From positions 1 through 40,192 of the forward strand of contig CASFJO010000006.1 in NCBI GenBank assembly GCA_949295035.1: a DNA stretch of 40,192 bases, read 5' to 3'. The position numbers were made by a program, and so were the translations under genes. This document shows positions 1 through 6,096 of this stretch, piece by piece (the first letter of the stretch is position 1; every line of letters begins with the position of its first letter). The notes below the pieces were generated by a model that was not told where the DNA came from, made no database searches, and saw only the letters and a list, made by a program, of their open reading frames with translations. Source of the DNA: an uncultured Gemmiger sp. GTDB lineage: Bacteria; Bacillota; Clostridia; Oscillospirales; Ruminococcaceae.

Positions 1-141
1 CATTCTGGACTGCACATTCAGTATATGAAGTCCAGCGATCGTCAACAGTACCTGAAGCGAAGATCCAATCGAAAAGTCCGTAAGTATTTCGGCCTATCGA
101 AGAAGGGCAACCAGTATCGCAAAGTGGGAGTTACTGTATAA
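1..141 (+). CDS. C-terminal fragment of a basic protein of unknown function
   Basis: The frame is open from the first base to a TAA at 139-141 and encodes the last 46 residues of a protein whose start lies outside the window. The fragment is strongly basic, with repeated Arg and Lys (RRSNRKVRKYFGLSKKG), and ends KVGVTV. That composition would suit a nucleic-acid-binding protein or one from a mobile element, but I do not recognise a family. It sits at the edge of the AT-richer accessory zone that runs up to the tRNA-Pro gene. Function is not assigned. Confidence 0.5.
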   Translation, partial: HSGLHIQYMKSSDRQQYLKRRSNRKVRKYFGLSKKGNQYRKVGVTV

Positions 142-236
142 AGGGTGGTTTACGCTACCTACTGCATTACATCGGCTGACGGTTCATTTGTGGCAAAAGT
201 GATAACCAGCAGAGGAAAAGAAGTCATATATGCAAC

Positions 237-268
237 GGGGCATGGCGCTACGGGAAGCGCCATGCCCC
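237..268. terminator. Strong hairpin between the partial CDS and the small membrane gene
   Basis: A perfect 13-bp inverted repeat (arms 237-249 and 256-268, loop 250-255) lies between two convergent genes. Downstream of the second arm the plus strand reads ATCTTATTC, only a weak U tract, and the minus strand has none to speak of. A two-way terminator is the simplest reading. Confidence 0.5.
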
Positions 269-297
269 ATCTTATTCGGCCCCCGACAAATGGGAAG

Positions 298-513
298 TTA
301 CTTGTTCCTTTTTGTTTTAGCTGCTTTTATGCCCCAGCCAATCAACAATATAAGCCAAGCGCATAATCCTGCGATAAACCCTGTAGTCCCTATGCTTTCA
401 AACTGCAATTTCAGCGCAACATTGAATATTTTTACAACAATAGTTCCACATAGAATCAAAGCAAGCAATAAAAGAACTTCCAATCCAATATATTTGAAAA
501 TTTTATTTTTCAT
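298..513 (-). CDS. Small two-helix membrane protein, unknown
   Basis: The product is 71 residues. The ATG at 513 is chosen because TGGAGG lies 9-10 bases upstream; the longer in-frame reading from a TTG at 531 would use that site as coding sequence. The protein has two hydrophobic segments (about residues 11-31 and 43-63), a short linker and a basic tail ending KAAKTKRNK. A good promoter lies at 560-589. The gene is clearly more AT-rich than the chromosome to its right, which fits acquisition by transfer. No family is recognised; toxin-like peptides and phage or element membrane proteins can look like this, but nothing here shows either. Confidence 0.6.
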   Translation of the reverse strand: MKNKIFKYIGLEVLLLLALILCGTIVVKIFNVALKLQFESIGTTGFIAGLCAWLILLIGWGIKAAKTKRNK

Positions 514-559
514 AAATGGCCGCCTCCACAACTTCTGATTTGTTGCCCTGTCTGTTCTT

Positions 560-589
560 ATTATAACACATAAAGGAAATCGCTTTCAA
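560..589 (-). promoter_or_regulatory. Promoter of the small membrane protein gene
   Basis: On the minus strand TTGAAA (584-589) and a consensus TATAAT (560-565) are separated by 18 bases. They lie about 45 bases upstream of the ATG at 513. Confidence 0.7.
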
Positions 590-634
590 GTTGTCCTTGC
601 CCAGAAAGTAATTATACCAAGGGCGCACTTACTC

Positions 635-798
635 ACCACCCGCAAGCGGGCGGTGGTACTGCCTGACGGCAGCCGTGCGCTCTCCGAGGGGGACGCTCCA
701 GCGGGCCCACGCCCTGCTGGTAGCACCGAAGCTGGGAGCCGTCAAGGGATCGGCTACGCCTTGCCTACGGCACCCTTGACGGCTCCCAGCTTCAGTGC
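635..798. repeat. GC-rich block of consecutive hairpins, possible structured RNA or repeat element
   Basis: Consecutive stem-loops fill this stretch: 635-657 (ACCACC/GGTGGT with an inner CGC/GCG and a 3-base bulge), 659-672 (CTGCC/GGCAG), 676-695 (imperfect), 698-720 (CCAGCGGG with CCTGCTGG and one G-T pair), and a long one with 26-base arms at 723-748 and 773-798 carrying a single mismatch around a 24-base loop. No convincing ribosome-binding site or coding pattern is present. The block is much richer in GC than its flanks. It could be a REP/BIME- or MITE-like repeat, or a structured RNA. Confidence 0.6.
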
Positions 799-1163
799 TT
801 TATGGTGGCCGGGGCTTAAGCCCCTCTCTTTCAAAATGTGTGCTTTTCAGGGGGAAAAACCCTTGACAAATCGCTTGCCTGTTTGAATACTGGTGGACGC
901 TCTATTAAATTTAAGATTGGTCAAAGATCGACTCATAGCAGGAAAAATCCTGCTTCACGACCTACGCAGCGTAGACATACAATCAGGAGTGGCCGACAAC
1001 GGCACCGATAGAAACGGAGAAAATGCGGAAGTTTCCCCGTTAGGGATGGGTTAGGGATTTGGCGGTTTCGGCGGCTGCGCTCACTCATCCCCCGACCGCT
1101 GTTCCACCACTGAAACCGCCGCAAAACAGCAATCTCCAAAACCACAAAAATCAAACTTAAAAT
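799..1163. other. Non-coding stretch between the hairpin block and the tRNA terminator
   Basis: I find no supported gene here. It holds a plus-strand promoter-like sequence (863-891), a small perfect hairpin at 937-954 (AGCAGGA, loop AAAA, TCCTGCT), a CTACG/CGTAG dyad near 962-974, and a 9-base inverted repeat GGCGGTTTC/GAAACCGCC at 1061-1069 and 1112-1120. The open frames across it have no ribosome-binding site and run through the tRNA genes. Confidence 0.5.
863..891 (+). promoter_or_regulatory. Orphan promoter-like sequence
   Basis: TTGACA (863-868) and AATACT (886-891) are 17 bases apart on the plus strand, but no gene follows in that direction before the minus-strand tRNA. It may drive an untranslated RNA carrying the hairpins at 937-974, or be chance. 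Confidence 0.35.
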
Positions 1164-1197
1164 GCAGAAAAACCGCCTGTTTAGGCGGCTTTTCTGC
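1164..1197 (-). terminator. Intrinsic terminator of the tRNA-Pro unit
   Basis: On the minus strand CCGCCT, loop AAAC and AGGCGG are followed by TTTTT; A and T runs extend the stem to GCAGAAAA/TTTTCTGC. It begins 7 bases past the tRNA 3' end. Confidence 0.8.
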
Positions 1198-1203
1198 AAA
1201 ATT

Positions 1204-1280
1204 TGGTCGGAGTGCGGGGACTCGAACCCCGGGCCTCCTGCTCCCAAAGCAGGCGCGCTACCAACTGCGCAACACCCCGA
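1204..1280 (-). tRNA. tRNA-Pro(TGG)
   Basis: Read on the minus strand, this folds as a full cloverleaf. The acceptor TCGGGGT pairs with ACTCCGA, the D arm has GCGCAGTTGGTAGCGC, and the anticodon stem CCTGC/GCAGG encloses TTTGGGA, giving anticodon TGG. The T arm carries the standard GTTCGAG loop in a CCGGGG/CCCCG stem. The CCA end is encoded at 1204-1206. The gene has no promoter of its own: it lies behind a decayed tandem copy (1289-1349) and the promoter at 1364-1392. Confidence 0.93.
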
Positions 1281-1288
1281 TATGAAGT

Positions 1289-1349
1289 TGTGGGACTGCC
1301 CGGGCGTATCCTCCCAAACCAAGCGCGCTACCAACTGCGCTACACCTCG
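1289..1349 (-). pseudogene. Decayed tRNA-Pro copy in tandem with the intact gene
   Basis: The 5' half, CGAGGTGTAGCGCAGTTGG, is a normal tRNA-Pro acceptor and D arm, and the anticodon loop TTTGGGA is intact. After that the 3' anticodon stem cannot pair (GGATA opposite CTTGG), the T loop GTTCGA is missing, and the acceptor 3' strand is absent. GCCCGGG and GTCCC survive as remnants of the T stem. It lies directly after the promoter, so it is probably still transcribed ahead of the intact tRNA. Confidence 0.7.
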
Positions 1350-1363
1350 CTGTAGCGTGTCTT

Positions 1364-1392
1364 ATTATACTATAATCCGGCAATCACGTCAA
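1364..1392 (-). promoter_or_regulatory. Promoter of the tRNA-Pro unit
   Basis: TTGACG (1387-1392) and consensus TATAAT (1364-1369) are 17 bases apart on the minus strand, 15 bases upstream of the decayed tRNA copy. Confidence 0.8.
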
Positions 1393-1469
1393 ATCAGGCA
1401 AAACGCAAAAAAATGATCATATACAGTGCAAATTTTATGGGAAAATCCTGCGGAATAAATTACAAAGTG

Positions 1470-1498
1470 TTTACAAAAAGGGAAAAAGTGAGTATGAT
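1470..1498 (+). promoter_or_regulatory. Promoter of the first DUF3048 lipoprotein gene
   Basis: TTTACA (1470-1475) and TATGAT (1493-1498) have ideal 17-base spacing, 50 bases before the ATG at 1549. Confidence 0.7.
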
Positions 1499-1548
1499 GA
1501 TAGTAATCAATCCGTTTTTGGATTGCCTGGACGAAAAGGAGGCGGCCC

Positions 1549-2667
1549 ATGAAACGACCGACCTGGCTGTTGAGCGTGCTCTGCATGGGGATGTGCCTGC
1601 TGGCGGCATGCGCGCCCGAGAGCGAAGCGACCCGGCCCGCGGCGCCCCCTTCCGCGACCCGCCCCCCGGCGGCGGACGAACCGGCGCAGCTGACCTACGA
1701 AACGCTGGAAGGCATCGATCCCTATACCGGTTTGCCGCAGGGGGAAAACTACCCGGCGGGCAAGCGGAGCGTGGCGGTCATGATCAACAATGTGAAGGGC
1801 GCGTTGCCTCAAAGCGGTATCAACAGCGCGGATCTGCTGTATGAAATGATCACGGAGGGCGGGGTGACGCGGCTGATGGCGGTGTATCGGGATTATGCCG
1901 CCATGCCGGTGGTAGGCCCCATCCGCTCAGCCCGGGACCAGCATGTCCAGATGATGCTGCCGCTGGAATGCCTGTATGCGCATATCGGCGGCTCCACCTA
2001 TGCCAACGCCCTGCTGGATGTGTTCCATTGCCCGGGATACCGTTCTCTGGACGGCAAATACCGGAATTTCTACTGGATCGATCAGGAGCGCCGCAAGACC
2101 ATGGACCAGGACTACTGCGTCTACACCGACGGCCCCACCTTGGCCGCGGCGCTGGAGAAATTCGGCCTGGACACCGATTTTGCCTACGAGATGCCCCAGG
2201 CATTCCGCTTTGTGGCGGCCGATCAGCCTGCCCGGGTGCTGGAGGGCGGCGAGGCCGGCCAGATCTATCTGCGGTTTTCCGGCTATACGGATTGTGAGTT
2301 CCGCTACGATGAGACCACCGGCCGCTATGCCAAATGGGAGTTTGGCGAACCCCAGGTCGATGAGGCTGCCGGCGGCGCCCAGTATCAGGCGGACAACCTG
2401 TTTATTCTGTTCACTGAGATCACCCGCTATCCGGACGGAGTCCTCAGTCAGGTCGATCTTTCCGGCCAGGGATACGGGTACTATTTCTGCGGCGGCCGCT
2501 ATGAACGGGTCCGCTGGATGAAAGGGGCGGCCTCGTCACCGCTGCGGATCCTGCTGCTGGACGGAACCGAGGAGGATGTTCTTGTCAATCCCGGCCAAAG
2601 CTATATCGCGATGGTGGGCCTGGATCAGTTTGAACATTTCCGCATCAATGGGCAGCCGGTCGAATAA
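1549..2667 (+). CDS. DUF3048 (YerB-like) lipoprotein, copy 1
   Basis: The 372-residue product starts with a lipoprotein signal peptide (MKRPTWLLSVLCMGMCLLAAC; lipobox LAAC, acylated Cys at about 21), then a Pro/Ala-rich linker to about residue 50. The rest matches the DUF3048 family: a VAVMINN strand, the core EGGVTRLMAVY followed by VGPIRSARDQ, and a C-terminal domain rich in Tyr and Gly. The family includes B. subtilis YerB; its biochemical role is not established. It should be anchored on the outer face of the membrane. The ATG is preceded by AAAGGAGG, and a promoter lies at 1470-1498. It is the first of three tandem paralogues, each with its own upstream signals. Confidence 0.85.
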   Translation: MKRPTWLLSVLCMGMCLLAACAPESEATRPAAPPSATRPPAADEPAQLTYETLEGIDPYTGLPQGENYPAGKRSVAVMINNVKGALPQSGINSADLLYEMITEGGVTRLMAVYRDYAAMPVVGPIRSARDQHVQMMLPLECLYAHIGGSTYANALLDVFHCPGYRSLDGKYRNFYWIDQERRKTMDQDYCVYTDGPTLAAALEKFGLDTDFAYEMPQAFRFVAADQPARVLEGGEAGQIYLRFSGYTDCEFRYDETTGRYAKWEFGEPQVDEAAGGAQYQADNLFILFTEITRYPDGVLSQVDLSGQGYGYYFCGGRYERVRWMKGAASSPLRILLLDGTEEDVLVNPGQSYIAMVGLDQFEHFRINGQPVE

Positions 2668-2693
2668 AGACGCATGCTGGCAGGAATTTAATC

Positions 2694-2723
2694 TTTACAA
2701 GTCCCGGCCCTGCCGTGTAAAAT
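2694..2723 (+). promoter_or_regulatory. Promoter of the second DUF3048 gene
   Basis: TTTACA (2694-2699) and TAAAAT (2718-2723), 18 bases apart, lie in the gap after copy 1 and about 100 bases before the start at 2823. Confidence 0.55.
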
Positions 2724-2822
2724 AGAAAGGAAGGGACGTTACGGCCCGCAGGGCGCAAGAAGTTCAATATGCCGCCGGATCCCGGCGTGCGGAAAAATAA
2801 TTTATCATTGTGAGGAATGACC

Positions 2823-3983
2823 ATGAAACGCTTGCTTTGTCTGATCCTGATCCTCGTGCTGGCCGCCGGCCTGTTGGCCGCCTGCGGCAAAGAGCCTGAC
2901 AATACCGCCGTGAGCGGCGGCACGACCGGCCCCTCCACCACTGAGCCGGAAGCCACGCCGGAGCCTACTCCGGAACCCTACAACGCTCAGCTGCTGACCG
3001 GCTATGAGAAGGATTCCGGCTATCCCGACAACCAGCGCGCCGTTGCCATCATGTTCAACAATCTGATCGACGCCCGGCCGCAGAACGGCCTGTCCGACGC
3101 GGAGATCGTGGTGGAGATCAAGGTCGAGGGCGGCATCACCCGCCTGATGGGCATCTTTGACGATTGGTCTGACCTGGGCAAGATCGGGCCGATCCGTTCC
3201 GCCCGGGACCAGTACCTCAAGCTGATCATGCCCTGGCAGATGCTCTATGTGCACGACGGCCAGAGCGTGGTGGTGGACTATATGGTCCGCGACTATCATT
3301 ACGACGAGTTCAACCTGAAGCAGGTGGGCAGCTTTGCCTGGCGTGAGCCGGGCCGGTACAACTGGGCCGGCAAGACCAACCTGGCCACCGAGCACACCGA
3401 GTACACCGACGGCGAGCATCTGGCTGAGTTCATCACCAATCAGGGTGTGGATACCTACCGGGATTACGGCGAGTCCACCTTCTTCAACTTTGTGGACTAC
3501 CGGGAGCCCGCCCGCCAGCTGTCCGGCAGCGAGGTGAGCGTGGCCCAGCAGGTGACGGTGCAGCACTCCAGCAGCTACCGCACCCGCCTGACCTATGACA
3601 GCAGCCTGAACCTGTATTATATGAGCCAGTATTACGGCAGCAAAACCGGCTATCTGGACACCGTGGACCAGAACAATGAACAGCAGCTGGCCTTTGACAA
3701 TGTGGTGGTGCTGTTCACCGACATTCACGCCTATCCCCAGTACGCCGAGAAGGACCTGCAGGACGTGGATTATGACTTTGGCGGTTATGGCTACTACATC
3801 TACGGTGGCCAGGCCGAGCGGATCCGCTGGGTCAAGGGTGTGCCGGAGCAGGCGCTGCGCCTGGTTCAGATGGACGGTGAAACGCCCTATGAGATCAACT
3901 GCGGCAAGACCTACCTGGCCGTGGTGGACCTGGACGAGTACAACAACTTTATCTGCGAGGCTCTGCCTACCGCGCAGGGCTGA
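2823..3983 (+). CDS. DUF3048 (YerB-like) lipoprotein, copy 2
   Basis: The product is 386 residues. The ATG at 2823 is preferred over the one at 2817 because GAGGA stands 6 bases before 2823 but touches 2817. A lipoprotein signal (MKRLLCLILILVLAAGLLAAC) precedes a Thr/Pro/Glu-rich linker (about residues 25-55). The DUF3048 core follows, with VAIMFNN, EGGITRLMGIF and IGPIRSARDQ, so it aligns throughout with copy 1. It has its own likely promoter (2694-2723) and a hairpin after the stop (4028-4064). It is probably a surface-exposed lipoprotein; the ligand is unknown. Codon use is strongly GC-biased. Confidence 0.85.
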   Translation: MKRLLCLILILVLAAGLLAACGKEPDNTAVSGGTTGPSTTEPEATPEPTPEPYNAQLLTGYEKDSGYPDNQRAVAIMFNNLIDARPQNGLSDAEIVVEIKVEGGITRLMGIFDDWSDLGKIGPIRSARDQYLKLIMPWQMLYVHDGQSVVVDYMVRDYHYDEFNLKQVGSFAWREPGRYNWAGKTNLATEHTEYTDGEHLAEFITNQGVDTYRDYGESTFFNFVDYREPARQLSGSEVSVAQQVTVQHSSSYRTRLTYDSSLNLYYMSQYYGSKTGYLDTVDQNNEQQLAFDNVVVLFTDIHAYPQYAEKDLQDVDYDFGGYGYYIYGGQAERIRWVKGVPEQALRLVQMDGETPYEINCGKTYLAVVDLDEYNNFICEALPTAQG

Positions 3984-4027
3984 TCGGTCCGCTTTTACGG
4001 GCGGCCGGGATCGCGGTTTTGTATGCG

Positions 4028-4064
4028 CACAGAGCCTGTCCCTGACGGGACGGGCTCTGTGTTT
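4028..4064 (+). terminator. Hairpin between DUF3048 copies 2 and 3
   Basis: Arms of 15 bases (4028-4042 and 4047-4061, one G-T pair) with a TGAC loop are followed by TTT. The short U tract makes partial read-through into copy 3 likely. Confidence 0.6.
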
Positions 4065-4133
4065 CACTCCGGGCCGGGAGGGAACGGTCTGTGAAATTTG
4101 GTCCCGCATAAGGGAAAAGGGGGAATTTGCTCC

Positions 4134-5423
4134 GTGAAACATTCCATCCAACTGCTTTTGACCGCGCTGCTCTGCGTATGCCTGCTGACCGGCTGCATGT
4201 TCTGGCAGAACGGCGAAACAGGGCCGGAACCCTCGGCCTCGCCGGTGCCGGCCACACCCAGCGCCGCGCCGGCCGCCGTTCCTCCCTCGGTGCCGACGGA
4301 CCCGCTCACCGGCGCCTCCCGAGACGGCGTATGCACCCGGCGCCCTTATGCGGTCACCTTTTACAATTCGCCCGCCGCGCTGCCGCAATGGGGCATTGGT
4401 TCCGCCCAGGTCCTGATCGAATGCCTGACCGAGGGGAACACCACCTGGCAGACCGGTCTGTTCTCCGGCGAGACGGCCCTGCCCAAGGTGGGCCCGATAG
4501 GCCCCGCGCGGGATACACTGCTGCAGTTTGCCATGGGCGGCAATGCGATCCCGGTGCATATCGGCGGGAACAACTATGCCTGGAACCTGTTGAATCAATA
4601 CGCCTATCAGGATATCAACGGCTGGTATGTGGGGGTCTCGGTGTTTGACATGGACTGGGACCGGAACGCCGCGGTCAGCGATGAACTGTGCTGGTATACC
4701 CGCCAGGAGACGCTGAACAACGGCCTGACCTCCACCGGTGTGCCCCAGGAGGGCGTGGTGCCCGGCGTTTTCAACTTTGCCGCAGCTGCGGAAACGCCTG
4801 CCAATGCCGCCGCCGCGCAAAGCCTGACCATCCAGTATGCGGAAGGCGCGCTTGCCCGGCTGGACTGGTCGGCGCAGGCGGGGGCATATCTCAAATTCAA
4901 CAGCGACGGCAGCGCCCAGGTGGACGCCGATACCGGCGCCCAGCTCAGTTTTACCAATGTGCTGGTGCTGTATTGCAGCGCCGGCGTTAAGGATGACGGT
5001 TATACCCGCGACTACGATCTGACGCAGGGCACCGGCCTGTATCTGACCGGGGGCGGCTGGCGAGCGGTTCGGTGGCAGAAAGGGGAACCCACCGCCGCCC
5101 TGTATCTGTATGATGAGGCGGGCGATCCGGTGCAGGTCAATCCGGGCCGCACCTATATGGGGATCTACGGCGGTTTTGCCGGCCAGGCCGTTCAGCTGAC
5201 CATGGACGGTGCGCCGGTGGAGCTTCCCGCCGCGCCGGCGCCGATCCCCACCCCGGTGCCCACGCCAGAGCCGACCCCTGAACCCTCCCCAACGCCGGCC
5301 GCCGCCCCGTCGCCTTCTGCGGAGACCTCCGCCCAACCGGCGTCGCCTTCCGCTGAGGCCCCCGCCCAACCGGCGTCGCCTTCGCCGTCGCCGGCCTCCA
5401 CGGCGCAGGCCCCCGCGGCCTGA
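4134..5423 (+). CDS. Divergent DUF3048-like lipoprotein with Pro/Ala/Ser tail, copy 3
   Basis: The product is 429 residues from a GTG at 4134, chosen because the lipoprotein signal starts there (MKHSIQLLLTALLCVCLLTGC) and AAGGGGG lies about 10 bases upstream. The DUF3048 core is recognisable but drifted: VTFYNSPAALPQWGIGSA replaces the MINN motif, and VGPIGPARD replaces PIRSARD. From about residue 365 the protein is a low-complexity Pro/Ala/Ser/Glu tail with repeats such as TPEPTPEPSPTP and AQPASPS. This extension is absent from copies 1 and 2 and resembles wall-spanning or glycosylated linkers. It ends at a strong terminator. Confidence 0.75.
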   Translation: MKHSIQLLLTALLCVCLLTGCMFWQNGETGPEPSASPVPATPSAAPAAVPPSVPTDPLTGASRDGVCTRRPYAVTFYNSPAALPQWGIGSAQVLIECLTEGNTTWQTGLFSGETALPKVGPIGPARDTLLQFAMGGNAIPVHIGGNNYAWNLLNQYAYQDINGWYVGVSVFDMDWDRNAAVSDELCWYTRQETLNNGLTSTGVPQEGVVPGVFNFAAAAETPANAAAAQSLTIQYAEGALARLDWSAQAGAYLKFNSDGSAQVDADTGAQLSFTNVLVLYCSAGVKDDGYTRDYDLTQGTGLYLTGGGWRAVRWQKGEPTAALYLYDEAGDPVQVNPGRTYMGIYGGFAGQAVQLTMDGAPVELPAAPAPIPTPVPTPEPTPEPSPTPAAAPSPSAETSAQPASPSAEAPAQPASPSPSPASTAQAPAA

Positions 5424-5441
5424 ATCCGCCCACACGCATCA

Positions 5442-5478
5442 AAAAGCCGCATACCCGCCCGGCGGGTATGCGGCTTTT
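5442..5478. terminator. Two-way terminator
   Basis: A near-perfect palindrome, AAAAGCCGCATACCCGC paired with GCGGGTATGCGGCTTTT, separates the convergent ends of the third DUF3048 gene and the minus-strand gene at 5502-5903. Confidence 0.85.
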
Positions 5479-5501
5479 GTCGGATGATCTTGCGGGGCGG
5501 T

Positions 5502-5903
5502 TCAGGGCGCGCTGGTCACATATACAAACCAGTAATCCTGTCCTTCCTCGTACAGCCCGGCCTGGCGCAGCGCATCCAGAGAACCCTCGTCCGCTTCGCG
5601 CACATCCAGGGTCACCGTCTCGCCCTCCCGGGCGGGGGCGTAGTCGCCGTCCCGATAAAAGTCCAGCAGGCTTTCCTTGTCGGTCGTCCCTCGCAGCAGC
5701 AGTGCGCCGATGGTTGACCCATCGTCCGATTTGTCCGCGTCCGCCACTACCAGGCTCATGCCGGCGGGCAGCGGATGTTCCCAAAGCGGCTGCGCAAACG
5801 CCTCGGCCTGATCCCGCTGTGCCTTTTCCCAGAACATCCAGCCCCATACAAGAGCCAGCACCACAAACAACACGGCCACCATTGCCGCGTATCGCTTTAC
5901 CAT
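5502..5903 (-). CDS. Membrane-anchored small protein, unknown
   Basis: The product is 133 residues, with an N-terminal hydrophobic helix (about residues 5-24, AAMVAVLFVVLALVWGWMFW) and no Cys lipobox, so it is an anchor or uncleaved signal. The remaining 105 residues are acidic and probably extracytoplasmic. They include a predicted alpha/beta stretch, DFYRDGDYAPAREGETVTL, and an aromatic end, DYWFVYVT. The ATG at 5903 follows GGAGG at 9 bases, and a promoter lies at 5941-5970. I do not recognise the family. It is monocistronic and divergent from the gene at 6097. Confidence 0.65.
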   Translation of the reverse strand: MVKRYAAMVAVLFVVLALVWGWMFWEKAQRDQAEAFAQPLWEHPLPAGMSLVVADADKSDDGSTIGALLLRGTTDKESLLDFYRDGDYAPAREGETVTLDVREADEGSLDALRQAGLYEEGQDYWFVYVTSAP

Positions 5904-5940
5904 CGCGCCCAGCCTCCGATCTTTTCACGGTTTGTTTCCC

Positions 5941-5970
5941 ATTATACCCTGTACCGCCGAGTTCGCGCAA
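5941..5970 (-). promoter_or_regulatory. Promoter of the gene at 5502-5903
   Basis: Consensus TATAAT (5941-5946, minus strand) with TTGCGC (5965-5970) at 18 bases. It is arranged back to back with the plus-strand promoter at 6001-6009. Confidence 0.55.
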
Positions 5971-6000
5971 GCCCCGCCACTTTTCGACGGATCGGGAATG

Positions 6001-6009
6001 TGGTATAAT
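6001..6009 (+). promoter_or_regulatory. Extended -10 promoter of the MBL-fold gene
   Basis: TGGTATAAT is a full extended -10 element. The -35 region (TTTTCG near 5981) is poor, as expected for this class. It lies about 88 bases upstream of the ATG at 6097. Confidence 0.6.
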
Positions 6010-6096
6010 CATACCGATATCTCTTTGCGCGGCCGTGCCGCGCTATCGTACGACCAGGAATATGCGGGCCGTCCGCCCGACAGAAAGGAAGGCCCC

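Noticed and set aside
145-366. 73-residue plus-strand frame after the partial CDS
   Set aside because: No ribosome-binding site, and it runs through the 237-268 hairpin and the opposite-strand membrane gene.
653-886. 77-residue plus-strand frame in the hairpin block
   Set aside because: Its codons are dictated by the inverted repeats; no start signal and no protein-like pattern.
933-1334. 133-residue minus-strand frame
   Set aside because: It reads through the tRNA-Pro gene and its terminator.
2805-5435. Very long (876-residue) minus-strand frame
   Set aside because: It is an antisense shadow of the second and third DUF3048 genes, created by high GC codon bias; Arg/Gly/His-rich low-complexity composition.
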